Origin: Croceibacterium ferulae
GTDB lineage: Bacteria > Pseudomonadota > Alphaproteobacteria > Sphingomonadales > Sphingomonadaceae
Assembly: GCF_003660445.1 (NCBI RefSeq)
Contig: NZ_QZVQ01000003.1
Span: forward strand, 1 to 64,000
DNA length: 64,000 bases
Direction: 5' to 3'
Every line of letters starts with the position of its first letter. Position 1 is the stretch's first letter. Under the pieces are notes generated by a model, which did no database searches, was not told where the DNA came from, and saw only the letters and a program-made list of their open reading frames with translations. The position numbers and the translations under genes were made by a program. Below, piece by piece: positions 43,259-54,158 of the stretch.

Positions 43259-43801
43259 TCAAATCCGTTCCGACAGGCGGATCGCCGCGCGGCAACCCAG
43301 CCGGATTGCGGCATGCAGCAGCGGATAGGCCGGCGCGCGTTCGGCCCCGGCGGCCAGCGCGGCGTCGCGATGGTCTCGCTCGTCATCGCGGAAGCGTTCG
43401 ATCATGCCCTCCAGTTCCGGATCGGCATCGCCGGCGGCGCGATCCTGCGCCAGCCGGTCCAGCTGCGCGGTATAATGCCGGTCGATCTCCTCCTCCACCG
43501 CGGCGGTGCAGGCCATCGCGGCTTCCGGCCCGATCAGCGCGGTGGCCGCGCCTAGCGCATAGCCGGCGGCGGACCAGAAGGGCTGCAAGGCGGTGGGGCG
43601 CACGCCGCGACGGGCCAGCAGCGCATCGAACTGCGCGCGGTGCTGCGCCTCCTGCTCGGCCATGCCGCGGATCTCCGCCGACAGGGGCGAATGCTCGCCC
43701 ATGACCGCCAGTTGCCCGGCATAGATGCGGGTGGCGCCGAACTCGCCCGCCTGATCCACGCGGATCATCCGCTCGCGCTCCGCCTGCACCGTATCGGTCA
43801 T
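43259..43801 (-). CDS. coq7: Coq7-type 3-demethoxyubiquinol hydroxylase
   Basis: A 180-residue di-iron hydroxylase that performs the penultimate ring hydroxylation of ubiquinone synthesis at the membrane. Metal-ligand segments are all present: the Glu in DQAGEFGA, ExxH in EQEAQHRAQF, the Glu of VEEEIDRHY, and ExxH in DDERDHRD. Length is that of bacterial Coq7. ATG 43801 overlaps the stop of dsbB by four bases, so the pair is translationally coupled; an in-frame open stretch upstream is the shadow of dsbB. The family is the membrane-associated type rather than the flavin UbiF type. Confidence 0.94.
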   Translation of the reverse strand: MTDTVQAERERMIRVDQAGEFGATRIYAGQLAVMGEHSPLSAEIRGMAEQEAQHRAQFDALLARRGVRPTALQPFWSAAGYALGAATALIGPEAAMACTAAVEEEIDRHYTAQLDRLAQDRAAGDADPELEGMIERFRDDERDHRDAALAAGAERAPAYPLLHAAIRLGCRAAIRLSERI

Positions 43802-44262
43802 GGTCGCTCCCTCAGGCCCAGCAGCCGAAACAGGGCCAGCCCTGCCAGCATGGAGTACAATGCATTCCAGCCAGCCAGCGAAATGCCGGCCAGGCTCCAC
43901 GGCGCGACGTCGCAGCGCACCAGCGGGGCGTTCATGATCGCCGCGAGCGGATCACCGCCGGCACCGAACCCGGCCGGCTGCGCGCAGGTGGTGATGCCCT
44001 GCCACCAGCCATATTCCACACCCGCATGGAAGGCGCCGATCACGCCGGACACGCAGATCGCCAGCGCAGCCAGCGCCAGCAGCCCCGCCCGCAAGCGGCC
44101 GACCAGCAACGCCACCAGCGCCAGCGCCAGCGCGGCCAGATGGGCATAACGCTGCCACCAGCACATTTCGCACGGCGGCAATCCGCCGGCATATTGCGAC
44201 AGATACGCGCCCGCCAGCGCCAGCGCGGGCGCGGCCAGGGCCAGGTACTGGGCCAGGCGCAT
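43798..44262 (-). CDS. Disulfide bond formation protein DsbB-like
   Basis: A 154-residue inner-membrane quinone oxidoreductase with four hydrophobic helices. The first cysteine pair is PPCEMCWWQRYAH (CxxC plus the quinone-proximal Trp-Gln-Arg), and the second pair is the separated Cys in ITTCAQP and VRCDVAPW, as in DsbB. It reoxidises a DsbA-like thiol oxidase in the periplasm. ATG 44262 was chosen; a GTG at 44274 is also in frame. It overlaps coq7 by four bases, which is a plausible link since DsbB gives electrons to ubiquinone. No dsbA is in the window. Confidence 0.88.
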   Translation of the reverse strand: MRLAQYLALAAPALALAGAYLSQYAGGLPPCEMCWWQRYAHLAALALALVALLVGRLRAGLLALAALAICVSGVIGAFHAGVEYGWWQGITTCAQPAGFGAGGDPLAAIMNAPLVRCDVAPWSLAGISLAGWNALYSMLAGLALFRLLGLRERP

Positions 44263-44290
44263 GTTCGAGGTCACGGCGCCCGAAGCCCGA

Positions 44291-45628
44291 TCAGCGCCGC
44301 GCGGTCAGCACGCCCGCGCCCGTGCGGCGCAGCGTCTTCAGCGCATAGTCGAGCTGGAAATCGTCCACCCCTTGCGCCGCCAGCTCCTCCGCCGTGGCGG
44401 TGAAGCGCGGATCGACGCGGCGATCGGTTTCCAGCGACTCGTCCTCCAGGTCCACCTCGTTCACCAAATGGCGGCGCAGGTCGCTTTCGCGCATCGCATA
44501 CTGACTGCGGGTGGCGGCATCGGGATCGGACAGCTGCGGCACGCGGATGTCGGGCTTGATCCCGCCTTCCTGCACCGACCGGCCCGACGGCGTGTAGTAG
44601 CGCGCGGTGGTCAGCTTCAGCGCGGCATCCTGCGTCAGCGGCAGCAAGGTCTGCACGCTGCCCTTGCCGAAGGAGCGTTCGCCCATGATCAGCGCGCGAT
44701 GCTGGTCCTGCAGCGCGCCGGCGACGATCTCGCTGGCGCTGGCGGAGCCCACGTCGATCAGCACGATCATCGGCACACCGGCCGCGGCATCGCCGCGATA
44801 GGCGGTCTCCGCCTCGTAATAGATCGTGTCCGACTTGCTGCGGCCGCGCTGCGACACGATCTGCCCCTTGTCCAGGAACAGGTCGGACAGGGCGACCGCT
44901 TCGTCCAGCGAGCCGCCGGGATTGCGGCGCAGGTCCAGCACCAGCCCGGCCAGCGTACCGCCCGCCTGAGTGCGCAAGGCGTTCAGCGCGGAATTGACGT
45001 CCGCGCCGACATCGCGGCTGAATTCGTTCACGCTGATATAGCCGATCCGGCCATCCTTCAGCTCGTGCGTGACCGGCTCCAGCTCGATCAGGCCACGCGT
45101 CACGGTCACGTCGAACGGCGCATCGCGCCCGGCGCGGAAGATCGACAGGCGGATAGAGGTGCCCGCGACGCCGCGCATCTGCTCGACAGCCTCGTCCAGC
45201 TCCATGCCGTAGATCAGCTTGCCGTCGATGTGGGTGATGTAATCGCCCGCCTTGATGCCGGCGGCCTCCGCCGGGCTGCCCTTGAACGGGGAGACGACCT
45301 TCACCGCCCCGTCGTCCAGCTGCACGGAAATGCCCAGGCCCTGGTAATTGCCGTCGATCATCGTCTCCAGCCGCTGCAGCGCGGAGCCGTCCAGATAGGC
45401 GGAGTGCGGATCGAGCGCGGCCAGCATGCCGTCAATGGCGCCGCGGATCAGCACCTCGTCGGTCACCGGCTCCACGTAGGAGGCCTTGATCCGCTGATAG
45501 GTGGCGAACAGCTTGGCGAATTCGGGAGACGCACGCCCTTCCACCTGCGCGAAGCCGGCGGTGGTGGCGGGCAGCAACGCCACCGCGCACAGGAGGGCGG
45601 CGGCACGCAAGGGGCGGGCGAGACTCAT
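44291..45628 (-). CDS. S41-family C-terminal processing peptidase (CtpA-like)
   Basis: A 445-residue periplasmic serine protease. It starts with a signal peptide ending GFAQ. A PDZ domain follows (GLGISVQLDDG, VKVVSPFKGSPAEAAGIKAGDYI), then the S41 catalytic domain with the Ser in GSASASEIVAGAL and the Lys in GERSFGKGSVQ, preceded by LVLDLRRNPGGSLDEAV. Order and length match CtpA proteases that process or degrade envelope proteins. ATG 45628 gives the best signal peptide; ATG 45673 is in frame and possible. It is placed after the rlmH-rsfS group, as in many alphaproteobacteria. Confidence 0.94.
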   Translation of the reverse strand: MSLARPLRAAALLCAVALLPATTAGFAQVEGRASPEFAKLFATYQRIKASYVEPVTDEVLIRGAIDGMLAALDPHSAYLDGSALQRLETMIDGNYQGLGISVQLDDGAVKVVSPFKGSPAEAAGIKAGDYITHIDGKLIYGMELDEAVEQMRGVAGTSIRLSIFRAGRDAPFDVTVTRGLIELEPVTHELKDGRIGYISVNEFSRDVGADVNSALNALRTQAGGTLAGLVLDLRRNPGGSLDEAVALSDLFLDKGQIVSQRGRSKSDTIYYEAETAYRGDAAAGVPMIVLIDVGSASASEIVAGALQDQHRALIMGERSFGKGSVQTLLPLTQDAALKLTTARYYTPSGRSVQEGGIKPDIRVPQLSDPDAATRSQYAMRESDLRRHLVNEVDLEDESLETDRRVDPRFTATAEELAAQGVDDFQLDYALKTLRRTGAGVLTARR

Positions 45629-45769
45629 GCGGGCGGGCTTTCTGGTGTGCGACACAATTGTCATTCTAGGCACGATGCGTGCTGAACGCCAGATGAGGCG
45701 TGGAATGAGGGCGCGCGGATAACGGTCGGTTCGATCGGCGCGCTGTTCCGAATGGCGCCGGGCCGACGA

Positions 45770-45919
45770 TCACGCAGGCTTGCTCGCGCCGACAGACCGG
45801 CAGCGATCGGAACAGAACTTCACATTGTCCCAGTCCCGCGCCCATTTCTTGCGCCATGCGAATGGCCGCGCACAGGCGACGCAGATCTTGCTCGGCAGGT
45901 TGACCTTCTTGTGCACCAC
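45770..45919 (-). CDS. DUF2256-family small zinc-ribbon-like protein
   Basis: A 49-residue protein read from the minus strand: it starts [16 protein letters not shown], continues [17 protein letters not shown], and ends [16 protein letters not shown]. This matches DUF2256, with CxxC and CxxxC pairs (Cys13, Cys16, Cys36, Cys40) and the PFxWRKKW core. The pairs likely bind zinc. A TGA lies two codons before the first GTG, so translation must begin at one of the two GTG codons (45919 or 45916). Function is unknown; some family members are found near photolyase/cryptochrome genes. It sits between rlmH and the S41 peptidase gene. Confidence 0.85.
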   Translation of the reverse strand: MVHKKVNLPSKICVACARPFAWRKKWARDWDNVKFCSDRCRSVGASKPA

Positions 45920-45983
45920 GGCACTTCAACGCGGCCGGCCCACAAAGTTGCCCCGCCGCGGGGTGCGGGCGACGAAAATCCGT

Positions 45984-46406
45984 TCAGCCTGAGCGATGGT
46001 AGGGATGCCCCGCGATGATGGTGGTCGCGCGGTACAGCTGTTCTAGCAACATGGCGCGGGCCAGCAGATGCGGCCAGGTGGCGCTGCCGAAAGCCAGGAG
46101 CAGATCGGCCCCGGCGCGGCCATCGTCGCCGTGACCGTCGGCGGCGCCCAGTTCGAACCGACATTCGCGCACGCCGCTGTCACGCCATTGGCCCAGCTGC
46201 GCGGCCAGCGCCTCGCTCGTCAGCTGGCGGCCACGCTCGTCCAGCAGCACGCGGCGCAGCGGCGTGGCGGCATCGGGCACCCGTCCGCCGCGTTCCGGCA
46301 GCTCGGTCAGCTTCAGCGGCCAGGCGATCCGCTGCGCGTAGCGATCGACCAGCTCGCCTTCGGGCGAGCGGGCGATCTTGCCGCGGGCGATGACGTGAAG
46401 CAGCAT
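45984..46406 (-). CDS. rlmH: 23S rRNA (pseudouridine1915-N3)-methyltransferase RlmH
   Basis: A 140-residue SPOUT-class methyltransferase that modifies pseudouridine 1915 in helix 69 of 23S rRNA on assembled ribosomes. It has the RlmH start LLHVIARGKIA, the VLLDERGRQLTSEALA strand, LLLAFGS in the knot region and the conserved C-terminus EQLYRATTIIAGHPYHR. Length is slightly short for the family but typical of alphaproteobacteria. It follows rsfS by 24 bases on the same strand, an order found in most bacteria. SAM binding is inferred from the fold. Confidence 0.94.
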   Translation of the reverse strand: MLLHVIARGKIARSPEGELVDRYAQRIAWPLKLTELPERGGRVPDAATPLRRVLLDERGRQLTSEALAAQLGQWRDSGVRECRFELGAADGHGDDGRAGADLLLAFGSATWPHLLARAMLLEQLYRATTIIAGHPYHRSG

Positions 46407-46430
46407 GGGGGTGCCCCGAGGGGCAGGCCG

Positions 46431-46820
46431 TCAGGCCCGGCCCACCATGGAGGACGCGGATCCTTCGTCGCCGAAGCCCCACATGCGTTCGAGGTTGTAG
46501 AAGGAACGGACTTCCGGGCGGAACAGGTGGACCACCACATCGCCGGCATCGATCAGCACCCAGTCGGCCGCGGGCAGCCCTTCGATGCGGGAATTGCCGT
46601 GACCTTCCTTCTTCAGCCGCTCGGCAATCTTCTGCGCCATGGCGGCGACCTGCCGCGTAGAACGGCCGGAGGCGATCACCATGTGATCGGCGATGGAGGA
46701 TTTGCCGGCAAGCGGGATGGAGACGACATCCTGCGCCTGATCCTCGTCCAGCTGGTGCAGGACAAGCGCGTGGATGGAACCGGGTTCGGCCTCGATGGCC
46801 AGGGGGGCGGTGTCAGACAT
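46431..46820 (-). CDS. rsfS: Ribosome silencing factor RsfS
   Basis: A 129-residue protein that binds ribosomal protein L14 and blocks joining of the ribosomal subunits when nutrients are scarce. Characteristic features are DDVVSIPL-like AQDVVSIPLAGKSSIADHMVIASGRS, KIAERLKKEGH, WVLIDAGDVVVHLFRPEVRSFYNLERMWG, the most conserved part of the family. ATG 46820 (MSDTAPL) is chosen; a GTG at 46841 is in frame. It lies between nadD and rlmH, the common gene order, and ends in a short serine/glycine tail. Confidence 0.94.
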   Translation of the reverse strand: MSDTAPLAIEAEPGSIHALVLHQLDEDQAQDVVSIPLAGKSSIADHMVIASGRSTRQVAAMAQKIAERLKKEGHGNSRIEGLPAADWVLIDAGDVVVHLFRPEVRSFYNLERMWGFGDEGSASSMVGRA

Positions 46821-46934
46821 GGTGGAAAGCGGTGCGGGCACGGCCGGATTGTTCGTAGGCCTGTGTCATCGCAGCGTTTCATGCTCCTTTGCAGTGGTGG
46901 TGGATCGCACCGCAGACGGACCGGGCCGGCATGA

Positions 46935-47633
46935 TTACCGGGCCTGCATGTCTGGCGGGGCGGAGTCGTGGATGAGACGATGCGTCAGCTGATCCCGCAG
47001 ACCCGCACCGTTGATCGGTCGGGAATGGCGCGCGGCCCAGTCCGGATCCGACAGGCGGACCACAGTGGCCGATCGCGGATCGGGATCGAAACGCAGCTCT
47101 ATCAGCGCAGGTGCGCTCCATTCACGCCGGCAGCGCGACTTCGCGTCGCGAAGGCTGGTGGCAGGCAGCCGGTAACGCCGCAACCAGGCCATCGCGGGGC
47201 TCGCGATTGCCGCTCCATCATAGCCCGGCCGGGCAATCACCGCAATCGGCATTTGCCGGGCGATCCGCCGCCACTGTCGCCAGCGGTGGAACTGCGCCAG
47301 ATTGTCCGCCCCCATCAGCCACACGAAACGCCGCCTGGGATAGCGGCGCAGCAGCGCGGCCAGCGTGTCGGCGGTGAACACGGTGTCCAGTTCCCGCTCG
47401 ATCGCGGTCACCACGATCGGCGCCCGCCGCGCCTGCGCCCGAGCCGATCGGCAGCGGGTTGCGAGCGGCGCCATGCCGGCGCGGGGTTTGAGCGGATTGC
47501 CGGGAGAGACCAGCCACCACACCTCGTCCAGCCCCAACGCATGCTTGGCGAACAGCGATATTCGCCGGTGCCCGCCATGTGCGGGGTTGAAGCTGCCGCC
47601 CAGCAGGCCCGTGACCGGGCCCGTCCTGTTCAT
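46935..47633 (-). CDS. nadD: Nicotinate-nucleotide adenylyltransferase
   Basis: A 232-residue NadD that joins nicotinate mononucleotide and ATP into deamido-NAD. The nucleotidyltransferase motif [11 protein letters not shown] is at residues about 11-21 (H-x-G-H), followed by [43 protein letters not shown]. The C-terminal ISxTxxR-type element is replaced by [13 protein letters not shown], a variation I note without drawing conclusions. ATG 47633 shares one base with the proA stop, which lies directly upstream on the same strand. Gene order proA-nadD-rsfS-rlmH is a common housekeeping run. Confidence 0.92.
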   Translation of the reverse strand: MNRTGPVTGLLGGSFNPAHGGHRRISLFAKHALGLDEVWWLVSPGNPLKPRAGMAPLATRCRSARAQARRAPIVVTAIERELDTVFTADTLAALLRRYPRRRFVWLMGADNLAQFHRWRQWRRIARQMPIAVIARPGYDGAAIASPAMAWLRRYRLPATSLRDAKSRCRREWSAPALIELRFDPDPRSATVVRLSDPDWAARHSRPINGAGLRDQLTHRLIHDSAPPDMQAR

Positions 47634-48913
47634 TATGGACGCGCCTGCCCGGTGCCGCGCACCTGCCACTTGTAGGTCGTCAGCCCTTCCAGCGCGACCG
47701 GGCCACGGGCGTGCAGGCGGCCGGTGGCAATACCGATCTCCGCACCCAGGCCGAACTCCCCGCCATCGGCGAACTGGCTGGAGGCGTTGACCATCACGAT
47801 CGCGCTGTCCACGCGGGCCAGGAACTGTTCGGCCACGCCCTCGTCACCGGTGATAATCACGTCCGTATGGCCGCTGGAATGGCGGGCGATATGTGCCAGG
47901 GCCTGCTCCAACCCGTCCACCACCGCGACCGACAGCACCGCATCCAGATATTCGGTGTCCCAATCATTGGCGGAGGCCGGCTGGATCCGCGGATCGATCG
48001 CCTGCGCCCGCGCATCGCCGCGCAGGGTGCAGCCGGCATCCAGCAGCGCGGCCACCACGCCGGCACTGTCAGGGAAGGCGGCGTCCAGCAGCAGCGTTTC
48101 CATCGCGCCGCAGATGCCGGTGCGGCGCATCTTGGCATTCAGCGCCACCTCCCGCGCCATGACCGGGTCCGCCGCGGCATGGACATAGGTGTGGCAGATG
48201 CCGTCCAGATGGGCGAGCACGGGCACGCGGGCATCGGCCTGCACGCGAGCGACCAGCCCCTTGCCACCGCGCGGGATGATCATGTCGATCAGGCCGGCGG
48301 CCTGCAGCATGGCGCCCACGGCGGCGCGATCCTGCGTCGGCAGCAATTGCACGGCGGCGGCGGGCACGCCTTCGGCGGCCAGCCCGCCGGCGAAAGCCGC
48401 CTGGATCGCGCGATTGGTGTTCACCGCCTCGCTCCCCCCGCGCAGCAGCGCGGCATTGCCGCTCATCACGCACAGCGCGGCGGCATCGGCCGTTACGTTG
48501 GGCCGGCTTTCATAGATGATGCCGATCAGCCCGATCGGGATGCGGATGCGCGACAGGGCCATGCCGGCGGGGGCCTGGCTCTTGTCGATCACCTGGCCGA
48601 CCGGATCGGGCAGGGCGGCAACCGCCTCCACCGCGGCGGCGATGCCGGACAAGCGGGCCGCATCCAGCCGCAACCGGTCCAGCATGGCGCCGCTGGTGCC
48701 GTTCGCCTCGGCCGCGGCGCAATCCTGCGCATTGGCGGCCAGGATCGCCGGGCCCGCATGGCGCAGCGCGGCGGCCGCGGCGCGCAGGGCGCGGGCCTTG
48801 GCGGCGCTGTCCAGCAATGCCAGCTCGCGCTGCGCGGCGCGGCCGTCGCGGGCGAGATCCTCCACCATCTGGGCGGAACTGTCGGGACGGGTCTGGTGTG
48901 CTTGGGTCGACAT
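47633..48913 (-). CDS. proA: Glutamate-5-semialdehyde dehydrogenase (gamma-glutamyl phosphate reductase)
   Basis: A 426-residue aldehyde-dehydrogenase-fold enzyme of proline synthesis, reducing gamma-glutamyl phosphate with NADPH. Present are [59 protein letters not shown] (catalytic Cys in GICGA), and the C-terminal [26 protein letters not shown]. Length and order are normal. No proB is in this window, which is common because proB often lies elsewhere with obgE. The first 15 residues ([12 protein letters not shown]) are poorly conserved, but ATG 48913 is the best start. Confidence 0.95.
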   Translation of the reverse strand: MSTQAHQTRPDSSAQMVEDLARDGRAAQRELALLDSAAKARALRAAAAALRHAGPAILAANAQDCAAAEANGTSGAMLDRLRLDAARLSGIAAAVEAVAALPDPVGQVIDKSQAPAGMALSRIRIPIGLIGIIYESRPNVTADAAALCVMSGNAALLRGGSEAVNTNRAIQAAFAGGLAAEGVPAAAVQLLPTQDRAAVGAMLQAAGLIDMIIPRGGKGLVARVQADARVPVLAHLDGICHTYVHAAADPVMAREVALNAKMRRTGICGAMETLLLDAAFPDSAGVVAALLDAGCTLRGDARAQAIDPRIQPASANDWDTEYLDAVLSVAVVDGLEQALAHIARHSSGHTDVIITGDEGVAEQFLARVDSAIVMVNASSQFADGGEFGLGAEIGIATGRLHARGPVALEGLTTYKWQVRGTGQARP

Positions 48914-49090
48914 GGCGCGAGGGTGTAACAGCCACCCGCTACCCTGTCAGGGGCGAATCTGGGCACGCTTTACGCGCCATCCGGTTCCTGGCTGCTGCAG
49001 AAAAAATCGTTATGAGCGATCATTTCATCCCGCACTGCTTTCAGCTGACCCGTTTTCAGGGAGTCGCGCGGTCGACTCTGCAGGCCACCT

Positions 49091-50299
49091 GTGTGTAGCG
49101 CCGCAGCCAACGGGGTCGTATTATCCAACGGGATCAATCTTTTGCTTCATCACACGAGCCGCAAGGCAACGCGTATCCAGCACCTGTTCGCCCCGCGGGA
49201 AATCGTCCTGCGCACTGGCGGACGTGATGGTGGCGGGATCCGCACCCTGCGCCTGTCCACCCGCAAGCAGATCATCCTGGCCGGTGTCGCCGGCGCCCTG
49301 GCGCTCGGCTGGGCGGGGTCGCTAGCGGCGCTGGCGACCAGCCGCGTCGAGATCGCGCAGCACCAGGCCGGCCTGGCCGCGCGTGAGGCGACCGTGACGG
49401 GTGAAGCCGCGCAGATCGCCCGCTGGCGCGCCGAGATGGACAAGGTCGCGGGCGACCTGGCACAGCGGCAGGAGCTGCTGGAGACGGTCGCCGGCATGCT
49501 CCCCGCAGATGCCATTGCCGACCAGGAAGCGGCCGCTGCCGCTCGTCCCGAGGAAGCCAGTAGCCGGACCCAGCGCGTGAGCGCAGCCCTTCCGCAAGGT
49601 GCCGCGCTGCTCCGGCTGGAACAGCGGCAGCTGGCGCTGGCCGCGCGCCTGACCCGCTATGCCGAAACCCGCGCCGACCGGGCCGAAGGCGCGATCCGCG
49701 CGCTGGGCGTAGATCCGCGCGTAGTGCGTGCCAATCTGAACAAGGACGAGCGGCAGGCCATGGGTGGTCCGCTGGAAGCCTTTGCCAGCGGCGCCGACGG
49801 AGAGCTGACCGCGCGGTTCGAACGGCTGGGCAGCAGTCTGACCCGCATGGCGGAACTGGAACGCTCCATGACCCGCGTGCCGCAGGTGATGCCGGTTGCT
49901 GGTGCGCGCTTCTCCTCCAGCTTCGGCTATCGCCGCGATCCGTTCCACGGCACGGCCGCGCTGCATGCCGGCCTCGACTTCGCCGCCCCGATGGGGTCCC
50001 CCGTGCTGGCGACAGCCGGCGGCCGGGTGAGTTTCGTGGGCACCAAGGGCGGCTATGGCCGCACCGTGGAGATCACGCACGGCAACGGGCTGATGACGCG
50101 GTACGGCCACCTGTCCGGCTGGAAGGCCAAGGTTGGCGACCGGGTGCGGGCGGGCGACCAGGTCGGCATGTTGGGCAGCACCGGCCGCTCCACCGGCCCG
50201 CACCTGCATTTCGAGGTGCGCGTGCATGGCCGGGCGGTAAACCCCATGCCGTTCCTGCAAAACGCCCCGGCGCTGCTGGCAGGCGTGCGCGAAGGCTGA
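49091..50299 (+). CDS. M23-family LytM endopeptidase, membrane-anchored
   Basis: A protein of up to 402 residues. A basic N-terminus is followed by a single membrane segment (residues about 60-85), a coiled-coil periplasmic part to residue about 250, and a C-terminal LytM/M23 domain with FSSSFGYRRDPFHG, HAGLDFAAPMG (first zinc His and Asp), GYGRTVEITHGNGL and TGPHLHFEVRV (the other zinc His). All catalytic residues are intact, so it likely cuts peptidoglycan cross-links. The start is uncertain: GTG 49091 is the longest, TTG 49142 just before FAPREIVLRT is where similarity begins. It is divergent from proA. Confidence 0.88.
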   Translation: MCSAAANGVVLSNGINLLLHHTSRKATRIQHLFAPREIVLRTGGRDGGGIRTLRLSTRKQIILAGVAGALALGWAGSLAALATSRVEIAQHQAGLAAREATVTGEAAQIARWRAEMDKVAGDLAQRQELLETVAGMLPADAIADQEAAAAARPEEASSRTQRVSAALPQGAALLRLEQRQLALAARLTRYAETRADRAEGAIRALGVDPRVVRANLNKDERQAMGGPLEAFASGADGELTARFERLGSSLTRMAELERSMTRVPQVMPVAGARFSSSFGYRRDPFHGTAALHAGLDFAAPMGSPVLATAGGRVSFVGTKGGYGRTVEITHGNGLMTRYGHLSGWKAKVGDRVRAGDQVGMLGSTGRSTGPHLHFEVRVHGRAVNPMPFLQNAPALLAGVREG

Positions 50300-50318
50300 T
50301 CCCGCCGCGTTCGGTGTG

Positions 50319-50881
50319 CTAACTTCTGGCAAGCTCCGCCAGATGCGCCTGCGCCAGGCGGCAGTAGCGTTCGGTCTGGAAGCGGATCTTTGCCACCTGT
50401 TCGGGCATCTGGGCACGCAGGAACCTGGCTGGGCGGCCGACCCAGATCTCCGCCGGGGGGATCGCCTTGCCGGGGCCGAGCAGCGCGCCGGCGCCCAGCA
50501 TCGCGCCGGCGCCAATCACCGCGCCGTCCATCGCCACTGCACCCATGCCGACGAAGCCGCGATCATGCACCGTCGCGCCGTGGACCACCGCCATGTGGCC
50601 GATCACGCAATCCTCGCCCAGGATGCTCGGCTGGCCATCGGTGTCGGGACGTGGCCCTTCCACGTGGAAGACGCTGCCATCCTGCACATTGCTGCGCGCG
50701 CCGATCACGATGCGGTGGATGTCGCCGCGCAGCACGCAATTGTACCACACGCTGGCATCGGCCCCGATCGTCACGTCGCCGATGATGCGCGCGCCCGGCG
50801 CAACAAAGGCGGTGTCGTGGATCTGCGGCATCTTGCCGGCAAAGGGCATGATGGTGGCCCAGGGGAAGCGATCCTGCGGGC

Positions 50882-50885
<4 letters not shown>
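50319..50885 (-). CDS. Gamma-carbonic anhydrase family protein
   Basis: A 188-residue left-handed beta-helix protein of the gamma-carbonic anhydrase/YrdA family. Hexapeptide repeats are clear (IIGDVTIGADASVW, VIGHMAVVHGATV, AVIGAGAMLGAGALLGPGKAIP). GDIHRIVIG, HVEG and GHMAVVHG provide the histidines and YNCVLRGD the usual core, consistent with a zinc-trimer enzyme or paralogue. The start ATG 50885 overlaps the stop of the acetyltransferase by four bases. Whether it really hydrates carbon dioxide is unknown; most close relatives have not shown activity. Probably cytoplasmic. Confidence 0.88.
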
Positions 50886-53973
<3,088 letters not shown>

Positions 53974-54158
53974 CTGTGCTGCCGTGCTCACCAGAACCCC
54001 ATCACCCTGTCCGCCTGCCTGCCGCAAGCCGCTACCCGCTTGAAGTTGCAACCGGGTGAACGGCGACGAGCCGGGCCATTGCTGCGCCGGATCGAACAGA
54101 GCCGCGCATCACGCGCCGCTTGCACCTGTGCCCGGCACCCGCCACACTGTTGGTCATC

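Noticed and set aside
49012-49098. Small frame starting MSDHFIPHC before the M23 gene
   Set aside because: No ribosome-binding site and no recognisable family; overlaps the likely leader of the M23 gene.
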